Below, one piece after another: positions 1-8,652 of a stretch of DNA of 64,000 nucleotides. The stretch's first letter is position 1. The number at the start of each line of letters is the position of its first letter. Under the pieces are notes generated by a model. The model made no database searches, was not told where the DNA came from, and saw nothing but the letters and a program-made list of their open reading frames with translations. The position numbers and the translations under genes are program-made. The stretch comes from an uncultured Clostridium sp. (GTDB taxonomy: Bacteria > Bacillota > Clostridia > Clostridiales > Clostridiaceae): the NCBI GenBank assembly GCA_900539375.1, contig UQBY01000002.1, forward strand, positions 124,001 to 188,000, given 5' to 3'.

Positions 1-778
1 TCTCTTAGAAAATTTCATTGTAGATATCTTTTTACTCAAAATTACTTCTAAGGCCTTAAGAAAAAAAATTACTTTGAAAAGAGAATTTATAGGAGGTGTG
101 TTAGCTACATTATATACTTTGGTTATGATTTTTAAAAGTTTAAAAATTTTCACATTAATACCTTTTCAAATAATTGTTCTTTATGAAGTGATAAATATTT
201 CCTTTAAAGATAGTAATTTTATTTTCAAATTAAAGGCAATGGGAACATATTTAGTAGGGGCTTTTTTATTAAGTGGATTATGTATGATGTTTTCTGTTAA
301 TGGAAGTTTTAAAAAAATTTCTAATGTTTATGAGATAAAAGATTATTCAATTAAAGGTTTACTTATTTCTGTGATGATAGTATATATGGTTTTTAGTAGA
401 ATTTTTGAGTATATAAAAGAGAGAGCTTTAATAAATAATTTTACTTATGATATAGAATTTTTTATAGGAAATTCAAAATATGAAATTAAAGGCTTTTTAG
501 ATACAGGCAATGAACTTAGAGAGCCTATAACAAATTTTCCATGTATTATCGTAGAGGAAAACTTTATAAAAAATGTAAATGAAAAAGAAGTTTATTACAT
601 TCCATATAAAGCAATAGGTTATGTTGGAGGACTTAAAGGATTTTTAGGAAAGCAAGTGAGGATAAGGCAAGAAAAAGGAGGTGGATGGAAAGAAATAAAT
701 GCCATTATATGTCCTTGTAAAGAAGTCCTTAGTAAGGAAAGAGATTTCAATGCATTACTTTCAAGAGGTGTCATTTAA
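1..778 (+). CDS. spoIIGA: SpoIIGA, pro-sigma E processing aspartic protease (5' end outside window)
   Basis: Membrane-embedded protease that cleaves the pro-sequence from pro-sigma E during sporulation. The reading frame is open leftward from a TTG at 74 to base 2, and the upstream codons read LLENFIVDIFLL, the hydrophobic start typical of SpoIIGA. The gene therefore begins just before the window and the TTG is not the true start. Several N-terminal membrane segments are followed by a soluble domain with FLDTGNEL, the aspartic-protease-like DTG motif carrying the catalytic Asp. The pro-sigma E gene follows 14 bases downstream, the standard spoIIG operon. Identity is firm from motif, topology and neighbour. 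Confidence 0.93.
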   Translation, partial: LLENFIVDIFLLKITSKALRKKITLKREFIGGVLATLYTLVMIFKSLKIFTLIPFQIIVLYEVINISFKDSNFIFKLKAMGTYLVGAFLLSGLCMMFSVNGSFKKISNVYEIKDYSIKGLLISVMIVYMVFSRIFEYIKERALINNFTYDIEFFIGNSKYEIKGFLDTGNELREPITNFPCIIVEENFIKNVNEKEVYYIPYKAIGYVGGLKGFLGKQVRIRQEKGGGWKEINAIICPCKEVLSKERDFNALLSRGVI

Positions 779-792
779 GGGAGAGTGAAATT

Positions 793-1500
793 ATGTTAAA
801 TTTAGGGCTTATTTTAAATAAATTAATGGAAAGGTTGAATATACAAGGAAATAGCCTTCATTATGTAGGTGGTAGTGATGTTTTACCACCTCCTTTATCT
901 AAGGAAGAAGAAGAAAAACTTCTTTTAGAATTACTTAATGGAAATGAGGATATAAGAGGAGTTTTAATAGAAAGAAATTTAAGATTAGTAGTTTATATAG
1001 CAAGAAAATTTGAAAATACAGGAGTATATATTGAAGATTTAGTTTCTGTTGGAACAATAGGGCTTATAAAAGCTGTAAATACCTTTAAGCCTGAGAAGAA
1101 AATAAAACTAGCTACCTATGCTTCTAGATGTATTGAAAATGAGATTTTAATGTATCTAAGAAGAAACAGTAAAATTAAAGCAGAGATATCTTTTTATGAG
1201 CCATTAAATATAGATTGGGATGGAAATGAACTTTTATTATCTGATATATTAGGGACAGAAAATGATATAGTATATAACCTTATTGAAGATGAAGTAGATA
1301 AACAATTATTATTTACAGCCTTAAAAAGTTTAAATGATAGAGAAAAAGAAATTATACAACTTAGATTTGGTCTTAATGGAAGTAGTGAAAAAACTCAAAA
1401 AGAAGTTGCTGATATTTTAGGAATATCACAATCATATATTTCTAGACTAGAAAAGAAAATAATTAATAGATTGAAAAAAGAAATTACTAAAATGACATAA
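793..1500 (+). CDS. sigE: RNA polymerase sporulation sigma factor sigma E (pro-form)
   Basis: Mother-cell sigma factor made as an inactive precursor. The 235-residue product has an N-terminal pro-region of about 25-30 residues ending near HYVGGSDVLPPPLS, which closely resembles the SpoIIGA cleavage region of pro-sigma E. Sigma-70 region 2 follows (RNLRLVVYIARKFENTG, then the YASRCIENEILMYLRR helix), and region 4 ends with a helix-turn-helix at GISQSYISRLEKK. The ATG at 793 is preceded by a GGGAGAG ribosome site. The gene is directly downstream of spoIIGA and upstream of sigG, the order known from Bacillus and Clostridium. Confidence 0.96.
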   Translation: MLNLGLILNKLMERLNIQGNSLHYVGGSDVLPPPLSKEEEEKLLLELLNGNEDIRGVLIERNLRLVVYIARKFENTGVYIEDLVSVGTIGLIKAVNTFKPEKKIKLATYASRCIENEILMYLRRNSKIKAEISFYEPLNIDWDGNELLLSDILGTENDIVYNLIEDEVDKQLLFTALKSLNDREKEIIQLRFGLNGSSEKTQKEVADILGISQSYISRLEKKIINRLKKEITKMT

Positions 1501-1526
1501 CTTGTCTTTAGTATAAAAGTATAATT

Positions 1527-1568
1527 CTTCGGAAATAATATAAATGAATTTTGTAATTACTTCCGAAG
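1527..1568 (+). promoter_or_regulatory. Leader hairpin overlapping the sigG ribosome site
   Basis: An 8-bp perfect inverted repeat, CTTCGGAA at 1527-1534 and TTCCGAAG at 1561-1568, extends by three more pairs after one mismatch (TAA/TTA). The 3' arm runs into the GAAGGGG that serves as Shine-Dalgarno for the TTG start at 1582. The hairpin could therefore hold part of the ribosome site. A leader hairpin and a poor start codon are known to damp sigG translation in B. subtilis. The same role here is inferred. Confidence 0.6.
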
Positions 1569-1581
1569 GGGTTGATGACAT

Positions 1582-2355
1582 TTGATCATTAATAAAGTTG
1601 AAATTTGTGGAGTAAATACTTCAAAGCTTCCTGTTTTAAAAGAAAGTGAAAAAAGAGAATTACTTTTACAAATTAAACAAGGCAACAATGCTGCAAGAGA
1701 TTCATTTATAAAAGGTAACTTAAGATTAGTTTTAAGTGTAATACAAAGATTTAATAATAGGGGAGAAAATGTAGATGATTTATTTCAGGTTGGATGTATA
1801 GGCTTAATGAAAGCTATAGATAATTTTGACTTACATCAAAATGTAAAATTTTCTACATATGCAGTACCTATGATAATAGGAGAAATAAGAAGATATCTTA
1901 GAGATAATAACTCAATAAGAGTAAGTAGATCATTAAGAGATATAGCTTATAAAGCACTTTTAGTAAGGGATAAATTAATAAAAGATAACAATAAAGAGCC
2001 AACAATATCACAAATATCAAAGGAATTAAATCTTCCAAGGGAGGATGTGGTATTTGCTTTAGATGCAATACAAGATCCAGTATCATTATATGAACCTATA
2101 TATCATGATGGTGGAGATGCTATTTATGTTATGGATCAAGTAAAAGATAATAAAAATACAGATGAAAGCTGGCTTGAAAATATATCAATAAAAGAAGCTA
2201 TGAAAAAATTAAGTAGTAGAGAAAAATTAATATTAAATTTAAGATTCTTTAATGGAAAAACTCAAATGGAGGTGGCAGATGAAATAGGAATATCTCAAGC
2301 ACAGGTATCAAGACTTGAAAAGATAGCTTTAAAACATATGAAAAATCATGTGTAA
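1582..2355 (+). CDS. sigG: RNA polymerase sporulation sigma factor sigma G
   Basis: Late forespore-specific sigma factor. The 257-residue product starts with MIINKVEICGVNTSKLPVL, the N-terminus typical of sigma G. It has sigma region 2 (RDSFIKGNLRLVLSVIQRF and FSTYAVPMIIGEIRRYLRDN), region 3 and a C-terminal region 4 helix-turn-helix (DEIGISQAQVSRLEKIALK). The start is a TTG about 9 bases after GAAGGGG, a weak initiation setup, and the hairpin at 1527-1568 overlaps that ribosome site. It follows sigE by 81 bases, as in other spore formers. Confidence 0.96.
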   Translation: MIINKVEICGVNTSKLPVLKESEKRELLLQIKQGNNAARDSFIKGNLRLVLSVIQRFNNRGENVDDLFQVGCIGLMKAIDNFDLHQNVKFSTYAVPMIIGEIRRYLRDNNSIRVSRSLRDIAYKALLVRDKLIKDNNKEPTISQISKELNLPREDVVFALDAIQDPVSLYEPIYHDGGDAIYVMDQVKDNKNTDESWLENISIKEAMKKLSSREKLILNLRFFNGKTQMEVADEIGISQAQVSRLEKIALKHMKNHV

Positions 2356-2404
2356 TAAAAAACATTAAAATTTCATATTATTCTTACAGAAAGGTGGGAT
2401 AAAT

Positions 2405-2674
2405 ATGGAAGAAGAAATGCTTCATTCAATTAATGCTATGAGAACTATGGAAATAATTGATATTAATACAGGTAGAAAGCTTGGTTTTATAAAAGATATA
2501 AAAATAGACTGTAATGAAAATAAAATAGTTTCTATAATTTTACAGGGAGAAGAAAAAGGATGGTTTTCAAAAGGAGATGATATAGAAATATTATGGAATA
2601 ACATTTCTAAAATTGGAATTGATGTGCTTCTTGTAGACTTAGAAGATATTAATAATATTTTAAGTATACACTAG
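2405..2674 (+). CDS. YlmC/YmxH-family sporulation protein (PRC-barrel)
   Basis: An 89-residue PRC-barrel protein of the YlmC/YmxH family. The central segment, EIIDINTGRKLGFIKDIKID followed by a beta-rich stretch, is the typical PRC-barrel core. Family members lie beside sigG in many Firmicutes and are linked to sporulation, but no biochemical activity is known to me. The ATG at 2405 follows an AAAGGTGG ribosome site. It lies 50 bases after sigG and 71 bases before nrdR, so it may be co-transcribed with either. Confidence 0.82.
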   Translation: MEEEMLHSINAMRTMEIIDINTGRKLGFIKDIKIDCNENKIVSIILQGEEKGWFSKGDDIEILWNNISKIGIDVLLVDLEDINNILSIH

Positions 2675-2745
2675 AAAATACACACATAAGTATGTATAAT
2701 AATTTTATCAGATAAAAGGTTATAAATAAGAAAGGTGGAGCACAT

Positions 2746-3204
2746 ATGAAATGTCCTTTTTGTTTTTTTGAAGAAAGCAAGGTTATTGATTCAAGATCAG
2801 CAGATGACAATACAACAATTAGAAGAAGAAGAGAATGTTTAAACTGTGGCAAACGATATACAACATATGAAAAAATAGAAAGTATTCCAATTCAAGTAAT
2901 AAAAAAAGATCTAACTAGGGAAAACTTTAATAAGGATAAAATAGTTAATGGACTAATTATTGCTTGTCAAAAAAGACCTATTTCAAGAAGTCAAATAGAA
3001 AAGTTAGCAGATGAAATAGAAAGGGATATTTCTAATAAAATGATAACTGAAATTAAAAGTAAAGATATTGGCGAAATGGTTATGAAAAAACTTAAGGAAT
3101 TAGATGAAATTTCTTATGTAAGATTTGCTTCAGTTTACAGACAATTTAAAGATATTGATACATTTTTAGAAGAAATAGAAAGTCTAAAGACTAATCAAGA
3201 TTAA
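2746..3204 (+). CDS. nrdR: Transcriptional repressor NrdR
   Basis: Regulator of ribonucleotide reductase genes that senses nucleotide state. The 152-residue product has an N-terminal zinc ribbon (CPFC at the start, then CLNCGKRYTTYE) and an ATP-cone domain over roughly residues 49-139 (VIKKDLTRENFNKDKIVNGL). Length and layout match the family. The ATG follows AAAGGTGG. The gene ends at a strong terminator at 3205-3260. No clear NrdR box was seen within the window, so its targets probably lie elsewhere. Confidence 0.95.
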   Translation: MKCPFCFFEESKVIDSRSADDNTTIRRRRECLNCGKRYTTYEKIESIPIQVIKKDLTRENFNKDKIVNGLIIACQKRPISRSQIEKLADEIERDISNKMITEIKSKDIGEMVMKKLKELDEISYVRFASVYRQFKDIDTFLEEIESLKTNQD

Positions 3205-3260
3205 GAAAAAAGGTGAAGGCTATAAGAATTATCTAATAAGCATTTCACCTTTTTCTTTTA
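3205..3260 (+). terminator. Rho-independent terminator after nrdR
   Basis: Arms AAAAAAGGTGAA and TTCACCTTTTT enclose a loop of about 26 bases and are followed by a T-rich run. It starts directly after the nrdR stop codon. Confidence 0.85.
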
Positions 3261-3451
3261 TAAAAAATCAAAGCATATAAAAAAATAAACAAGATATTTA
3301 AGTAAGGGCAAAAAAATAAACATATCAATAAAATAAGGAAAATCAAAGAAAACAAACATTAAGAAAGTTAAAGGTATGTTAATTTATATTATTAAAAATA
3401 GATTATAATAGTGCAAAATGTTAAAATAATGTTTAGATATAGGAGGAAGAA

Positions 3452-4192
3452 ATGAATAATTTAAATATAAATAATTTAAAAAGATTTAAAGATTACTTAG
3501 TAATAGAAAATGAAAAGAGTAAGGTTGTTTTTTCAACAGCAGAAGAAAATAGAAGTTTTAATAGACATACAGATGATGGAGTAGAAAATCTTATGAGTAT
3601 AAAAAAAGATTTTAATGTAAATCATGTATCATATTTAAAACAAATTCATTCTGATGAAATACTTATAATAAATGAAGATAATATAGATAGTATAAATGAA
3701 AGTGAAGGGGATGCAATAATTACAGATTTAAAAAATATTGCTATTGGAGTTTTTACTGCTGATTGTGTTCCTATAATATTAATTGATGAAAAAAAGCAGG
3801 TTTCTGCAGCAATACATAGTGGTTGGAAAGGAACATTTAAGTCAATTACTTTAAAAACAATAAAAAAACTTGAAAGCACTTATGACTCTAAAGCAGAAGA
3901 TATTAAAGCTTATATAGGTGCTCATATAAGACAATGTTGCTATGAGGTATCTGAAGAATTAAAAGAAAAGTTTATTGAAGAAAAAAATATAAGCACAGAT
4001 TTACTTTTCAAGGGAAGAAATTTAAGTATGGAAGAATGTATATTAAAAGATATTAGAGATTCAGGAATAAAAGAAGAAAATATTTATTCATTACCTTTAT
4101 GTACTCATTGTACTGAAGAAATAAAGTTACATTCTTATAGAAAATCAAAGGGACTTTATGGAAGAATGTTTTCTTTTGTAATTTTAAATTAA
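3452..4192 (+). CDS. pgeF: PgeF/YfiH (YlmD) family purine nucleoside phosphorylase / laccase-domain protein
   Basis: Peptidoglycan-editing factor / multicopper-oxidase-like family, which includes enzymes with purine nucleoside phosphorylase and adenosine deaminase activity. The 246-residue product carries the signature metal-site motifs: QIHSD near residue 65, TADCVPIIL, HSGWKGTF, IGAHIRQCCYEV and a C-terminal CTHC-x-HSYRKSKGLYGR. The ATG follows ATAGGAGG. The 190 bases between the nrdR terminator and this gene hold only AT-rich DNA and probably its promoter. ylmD lies near sigG in Bacillus too, so the context is ancestral. The exact substrate is not shown by sequence. Confidence 0.88.
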   Translation: MNNLNINNLKRFKDYLVIENEKSKVVFSTAEENRSFNRHTDDGVENLMSIKKDFNVNHVSYLKQIHSDEILIINEDNIDSINESEGDAIITDLKNIAIGVFTADCVPIILIDEKKQVSAAIHSGWKGTFKSITLKTIKKLESTYDSKAEDIKAYIGAHIRQCCYEVSEELKEKFIEEKNISTDLLFKGRNLSMEECILKDIRDSGIKEENIYSLPLCTHCTEEIKLHSYRKSKGLYGRMFSFVILN

Positions 4193-4207
4193 AGGGGAGA
4201 AAAATAA

Positions 4208-4912
4208 ATGGCTGAGGGAAAAGTTTTAGTTGTAGATGATGAAGAACATATTGTAGAATTATTAAAATTTAATTTAGAAAATACAGGATATAAAGTAATT
4301 ACTGCAAATAATGGTAATGATGCTATTAGTTTAGCAAAGGAGAATAAACCTGATTTAGTACTTTTAGACTTAATGCTTCCAGGCATGGATGGTTTTGATG
4401 TATGTAAAGAAATAAAAAGAAATACTGAAACTAGAAAAACAGCAATTATTATGCTTACTGCAAAGGGGGAAGAATTTGATAAAATATTAGGTTTAGAACT
4501 TGGAGCAGATGATTATATAACAAAACCTTTTTCAATAAGAGAGCTTCTTGCAAGGGTAAAAGCTGTGCTTAGGAGAAGCGCAAATGTTAAAACAGAAGAG
4601 ATAAATGTATTTGAAAGTGGTCATCTTAATGTTAATTTTGAACGTCATGAAGTAAAGGTTAATGGAGAAAAGGTAGATATGACTCTTAAAGAATTTGAAC
4701 TTTTAGAGATTTTAATAAAAAATAGAGGAAAAATTCTTCAAAGAGAAACTTTATTAGATAAAGTGTGGGGCTATGAATATATAGGGGAAACAAGAACAGT
4801 AGATGTTCATATAAGATATCTTAGAAAGAAAATTGAAAAAGATGATAAAAATCCTAAATTTATTGAAACCATAAGAGGAGTGGGCTATAGATTTAGTTCA
4901 GATAATAATTAA
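4208..4912 (+). CDS. phoP: PhoP-like OmpR-family response regulator
   Basis: DNA-binding response regulator, 234 residues. The receiver domain (residues 1-120) has the acidic pair DD at 10-11, the phospho-acceptor Asp 54 in VLLDLMLPGMDG, a conserved Thr in MLTAKG and Lys in YITKPFS. The C-terminal winged helix (about 130-232) has the OmpR signature KEFELLEILIKNRGKILQRE and VDVHIRYLRKKIE. It is 1 base upstream of a PhoR-like kinase and about 1.9 kb upstream of the pst operon, so phosphate starvation control is the natural assignment. The family also includes the WalR type, which this context argues against. Confidence 0.88.
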   Translation: MAEGKVLVVDDEEHIVELLKFNLENTGYKVITANNGNDAISLAKENKPDLVLLDLMLPGMDGFDVCKEIKRNTETRKTAIIMLTAKGEEFDKILGLELGADDYITKPFSIRELLARVKAVLRRSANVKTEEINVFESGHLNVNFERHEVKVNGEKVDMTLKEFELLEILIKNRGKILQRETLLDKVWGYEYIGETRTVDVHIRYLRKKIEKDDKNPKFIETIRGVGYRFSSDNN

Positions 4913-4913
4913 A

Positions 4914-6593
4914 ATGAAGAAAAAGATAATAATAACAATAATAATAACCATAGTTTTCTCTTTAGTATTAGCTACCACTTCATTTTTAACAATCTTTAAT
5001 GTAGAAAATATGAGAAAAGTTAAAAGTAATTTAAAAAATTATGCTGAATATATAGTAAGAAATAATTATGAAGATATAAATGAAGTAAAAGGAATAAAAT
5101 TAGATAATACAACTATTAGATGTACATATATAAATTCAGATGGACAAGTTATTTATGATACTTTAGGAGAGGTTGATGAAAATCACTTAAATAGAATAGA
5201 AGTAAAAGAAGCATTAAAATATGGAGAAGCTTATGCTGTAAGAAATAGTACTACAGACAATGAAAAGTTAGTGTATTATGCAAAAAAGCTTGATAATGGT
5301 AATATATTAAGGCTTTCAGTATCTTTTAAAAGCATAAGCTATTTTAATTTTTACAAGCTTGGATATTCTCTTATAATAGGTATATTAATATTTGTATTTA
5401 CTTTTATAATTTCAATGAAGCTTGTAAGAACAATAATGAAACCAGTAAATGAACTTGAAGAAGTAACAAGTAGAATAGCAAGAGGAGACCTTCATATTAG
5501 AGCTAAAGCAAAAACTAATGATGAATTAGGAACTTTAGGAAAAACATTTAATAACATGGCAGACCAACTTCAAAGTAAAATGAATGAGGTTATGGATAAA
5601 CAAAATAGACTTGAATCTATTGTTAAATCTATGGAAAGTGGAGTAATAGCTGTTGATTTAAGTGGTAATATTATAATTATAAATCCCTATGCAAAAAGAA
5701 TATTTGGCATTAAAGATGATATTACAGGAGAAAAAATATATGATTATATTAAAGATTTTGATATAAATTATTTTTTAAATGAAGAAGAGGAAATAGCAAA
5801 AGAAATAAAAATTCTTCATCCTGCAGAAAGGGAACTTAAAATAAAGAAAGCTTTTATACTAAGTGGTCGTGAAAAGATAGGTAAAGTTATTGCTGTTCAG
5901 GATATTTCAGATATAAAAAGACTTGAAAATATGAGAAGTCAGTTTGTGGCAAATGTAACTCATGAATTAAAAACACCATTAACATCTATAAAAGGTTTTG
6001 CAGAAACATTAAAATATGTTGAAGATGAAAAAACAAGAGAGAAATTTTTAGATATTATTGATAATGAGGCTGAAAGGTTAAGTAGACTTATAAGTGATAT
6101 ACTTGTACTTTCTAAAATTGAAAGCTCAACTACAACAGATGATGAAGATTTTATGCCTTATATAGTAATAGATGAGGTTATTAGTATTGTAAAAAATATG
6201 GCAGAGTCAAAAAATATTTCATTAATAGTAGAAAAAAGTGAAAAAGATATAAAGCTTCATGGAGATAAGGATAAATTCCTTCAATTAGTTTTAAACCTTG
6301 TTGAAAATGGAATAAAATATTCTAATGAAGGCTCAACAGTAAAGGTTAGAAGCTTTATTAAAAAGGGTGATTATATACTTGAAGTAGAGGATAATGGCAT
6401 AGGAATTCCTAAAGAAGATATGCCAAGAATATTTGAAAGATTTTATAGAGTGGATAAATCTAGAAAAGGTGGAGGAACAGGTCTTGGTCTTGCAATAGTA
6501 AAACATATTGTTAAAATATTTAATGGAGAAATAAGTATAGAGAGTGAATTAAATAAAGGCTCTATTTTTACAGTTACAATAAAAAATATATAG
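4914..6593 (+). CDS. phoR: PhoR-like membrane sensor histidine kinase
   Basis: Phosphate-type sensor kinase, 559 residues. It has a first membrane helix (about 5-27), an extracellular sensor of about 120 residues, a second helix (about 150-172), a HAMP domain (KLVRTIMKPVNELEEVTSRI), a PAS domain (about 233-330, GVIAVDLSGNIIIINPYA), HisKA with His 350 in VTHELKTPLTS, and HATPase boxes LVLNLVENGIKYS, DNGIGIP and GGTGLGLAIV. The ATG lies 1 base after the regulator stop without a clear ribosome site of its own, suggesting translational coupling. The terminator at 6598-6639 ends the pair. Confidence 0.9.
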   Translation: MKKKIIITIIITIVFSLVLATTSFLTIFNVENMRKVKSNLKNYAEYIVRNNYEDINEVKGIKLDNTTIRCTYINSDGQVIYDTLGEVDENHLNRIEVKEALKYGEAYAVRNSTTDNEKLVYYAKKLDNGNILRLSVSFKSISYFNFYKLGYSLIIGILIFVFTFIISMKLVRTIMKPVNELEEVTSRIARGDLHIRAKAKTNDELGTLGKTFNNMADQLQSKMNEVMDKQNRLESIVKSMESGVIAVDLSGNIIIINPYAKRIFGIKDDITGEKIYDYIKDFDINYFLNEEEEIAKEIKILHPAERELKIKKAFILSGREKIGKVIAVQDISDIKRLENMRSQFVANVTHELKTPLTSIKGFAETLKYVEDEKTREKFLDIIDNEAERLSRLISDILVLSKIESSTTTDDEDFMPYIVIDEVISIVKNMAESKNISLIVEKSEKDIKLHGDKDKFLQLVLNLVENGIKYSNEGSTVKVRSFIKKGDYILEVEDNGIGIPKEDMPRIFERFYRVDKSRKGGGTGLGLAIVKHIVKIFNGEISIESELNKGSIFTVTIKNI

Positions 6594-6597
6594 TAGT

Positions 6598-6639
6598 TTT
6601 AAAGTGTGAATTGTTAATTAATAATTCACACTTTTTTTA
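6598..6639 (+). terminator. Terminator after phoR
   Basis: Stem AAAGTGTGAATT / AATTCACACTTT with a short AT loop, followed by a run of T. Nearly the same stem recurs after gpsA at 13600. Confidence 0.88.
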
Positions 6640-6817
6640 CAAAAGTTTAATTGTTAAGAAATGATAAAGGTTACAATAAATAATGTTAAATTTAATTAAT
6701 ATTTTCCTAATATTAATTAACAATAGGGTAATATTACTTTAACTTTCAGGTAATACTATTAAATTGTTCAAGAAAATAAAAGAAAAAAACATATATATAA
6801 TGTTTGGAGGAATAATA
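6640..6817 (+). promoter_or_regulatory. pstS upstream region, possible PhoP-binding region
   Basis: An AT-rich 178-base leader that must hold the pst promoter. It contains several TTAAxA/TTACA-like hexamers (TTTACA at 6636, GTTAAG at 6653, GTTACA at 6669, GTTAAA at 6683) and two related GGTAATAxTA words 24 bases apart near 6727 and 6751. TT(A/C)ACA-type words resemble the Gram-positive Pho box, but the spacing is not the regular 11 bases of B. subtilis. Assignment as a Pho box is weak. Confidence 0.3.
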
Positions 6818-7675
6818 ATGAAAAAAAGAACTTTAAAATTAATAATGAGCGGATTAATGGTGGCTATGATTGGAGGAGCTTTAGCTGGATGTGGAAATAG
6901 TTCAGATACTTCAACTAACTCAGCATCATCTAATGATAAAAAAGTAACAATAGCAGTTTCAGGTTCAACTTCTGTAGGTCCATTAATGGAAAAGGTTGCT
7001 GAAAGTTATGAAGCTAAAAATAATAATGTATCAATAGAAATAAATCAAGTTGGTTCATCAGCAGGAATAAAAGATGCTATAAATGGAGTAGCTGAAATTG
7101 GAATGTCTTCAAGAGATTTAAAAGATGAAGAAAAATCAAGTGGAGCTAAGGGAACAGTAATAGCATATGATGGGATAGCTGTAATAACAAACACTGAAAA
7201 CAAGGTAAAAGATTTAACATTAGAACAATTAAAAGATATTTATACAGGAAAAATAACTAACTGGAAAGATGTTGGAGGAGAAAATGGTCAAATAGTAGTA
7301 GTTTCAAGAGAAGATGGTTCAGGAACTAGAGATGCTTTCCAAGAAATTGTTGGTTATAAATCAGAAGAATTAGTAGCAGATGCAACAATAGCAGATGGTT
7401 CAGGTAATATAAAGACAACTGTTTCTGGAAATAAAAATGCAATAGGATTTGTTTCATTCTCATATGTTGATGATAGTATAAGTGCTTTAAAAGTAAATGG
7501 AGTAGAACCAACTGAAGAACTTGCAAAAAGCGGTGAGTATAAATTATCAAGACCATTTTTACTTGTAACTAAAGATGATACTTTAACAGATGAAGGACAA
7601 AAAGTTATTGATTATATATTAAGTGATGAAGGACAAAATATAGTAGCAGAAGACAAACTTATAAAAGTAAACTAA
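6818..7675 (+). CDS. pstS: Phosphate ABC transporter substrate-binding lipoprotein PstS
   Basis: Extracellular phosphate-binding component of the Pst transporter. A start at ATG 6818 follows TTTGGAGG and gives a signal peptide beginning MKKRTLKLIMSGLMVAMIGG with lipobox LAGC, lipidated Cys 25. An in-frame ATG at 6764 would put a non-signal extension in front and lacks a ribosome site, so it was not used. The mature protein has typical phosphate-binding stretches (SGSTSVGPLMEK, SREDGSGTRDAFQE). It is followed by a small hairpin and then pstC. Expression is probably under PhoP/PhoR just upstream. Confidence 0.95.
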   Translation: MKKRTLKLIMSGLMVAMIGGALAGCGNSSDTSTNSASSNDKKVTIAVSGSTSVGPLMEKVAESYEAKNNNVSIEINQVGSSAGIKDAINGVAEIGMSSRDLKDEEKSSGAKGTVIAYDGIAVITNTENKVKDLTLEQLKDIYTGKITNWKDVGGENGQIVVVSREDGSGTRDAFQEIVGYKSEELVADATIADGSGNIKTTVSGNKNAIGFVSFSYVDDSISALKVNGVEPTEELAKSGEYKLSRPFLLVTKDDTLTDEGQKVIDYILSDEGQNIVAEDKLIKVN

Positions 7676-7693
7676 TTAAACTTAAAAACTATG

Positions 7694-7708
7694 CCCTCTT
7701 TAAGAGGG
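7694..7708 (+). other. Intercistronic hairpin between pstS and pstC
   Basis: CCCTCTT-T-AAGAGGG forms a tight stem in the 87-base gap after pstS, with no real T run behind it. Such hairpins often protect the upstream mRNA end or partly stop transcription, keeping the binding protein in excess over the membrane parts. That role is inferred. Confidence 0.5.
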
Positions 7709-7762
7709 TATATTTATGTAAAACTTACATATTAAAAAGCATAACTTCTAGGAGGTAATTTA

Positions 7763-8650
7763 ATGCTTAATAAAAATAAAAGCAATAAGGTTAAATATAT
7801 AATCGAATATATTACAAAGTTTATATTTTTTATAAGTGCAATGCTTGCAGTAATTAGTCTTTTACTTATTATAAGCTTTGTATTTTATAAAGGATTATCC
7901 CCTTTTATAAAAGAAGGATATTCATTTAAAGATTTTCTATTAGGTACTAAGTGGGTGCCAAGTAGTGAACAATTTGGAATAGCACCAATGATAGTAGCAT
8001 CTATATTAGCTACCTTAGGAGCTTTAATAATAGGAATTCCAATAGGAATATTAACAGCTGTATTTATAGCAGAAATAGCACCTAAAAAAATTGGTAAAGT
8101 AATTTCAACAGCTGTTGAGTTATTAGCTGGAATACCATCAGTATTATATGGAGTATTTGGACTAGCAATTATAGTTCCATGGATACAAAATACATTTAAT
8201 CAACCAAAGGGACAAAGTTTGTTAGCAGTAATAATAGTATTAGCAGTAATGATGCTTCCAACAATAGTAACAGTTTCAGAAACTGCAATAAGAGCTGTAC
8301 CTAAAAGTTATAAAGAAGGTTCTTTAGCCCTTGGAACATCTCATATAGAAACTACTTTTAAGGTAGTTGTACCAGCTGCTAAATCAGGTATTTTAGCAGG
8401 AGTAGTGTTAGGAGTAGGAAGAGCTATTGGAGAAACAATGGCAATAATATTAGTAGCAGGAAATTCACCAATAATTCCAACATCAATATTTAATGGAGTA
8501 AGACCTTTAACAACTAATATAGCCTTAGAAATGGGATATGCATATGGAACACATCAAGAGATGTTGTTTGCAACAGGAGTGGTTTTATTTATATTTATTT
8601 TGTTACTAAATTTACTATTAAGTAAGCTTTCTAATAAGGAAGGTGCATAA
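7763..8650 (+). CDS. pstC: Phosphate ABC transporter permease PstC
   Basis: Integral membrane permease subunit, 295 residues with about six membrane helices. The ABC permease contact loop (SYKEGSLALGTSHIETTFKV) and the conserved GVGRAIGETMAIILVAGNSP segment identify it as PstC. The ATG follows TAGGAGG. It is 2 bases upstream of pstA, which indicates one transcript and coupled translation. It forms the channel together with PstA and is energised by PstB. Confidence 0.95.
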   Translation: MLNKNKSNKVKYIIEYITKFIFFISAMLAVISLLLIISFVFYKGLSPFIKEGYSFKDFLLGTKWVPSSEQFGIAPMIVASILATLGALIIGIPIGILTAVFIAEIAPKKIGKVISTAVELLAGIPSVLYGVFGLAIIVPWIQNTFNQPKGQSLLAVIIVLAVMMLPTIVTVSETAIRAVPKSYKEGSLALGTSHIETTFKVVVPAAKSGILAGVVLGVGRAIGETMAIILVAGNSPIIPTSIFNGVRPLTTNIALEMGYAYGTHQEMLFATGVVLFIFILLLNLLLSKLSNKEGA

Positions 8651-8652
8651 AG

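Noticed and set aside
2674..2746. ACATA-AG-TATGT palindrome before nrdR as an NrdR box
   Set aside because: It does not fit the paired NrdR-box consensus, and only one copy is present.
6764..6817. Upstream ATG giving an 18-residue extension of PstS
   Set aside because: It has no ribosome site and would bury the lipoprotein signal peptide; ATG 6818 follows TTTGGAGG.
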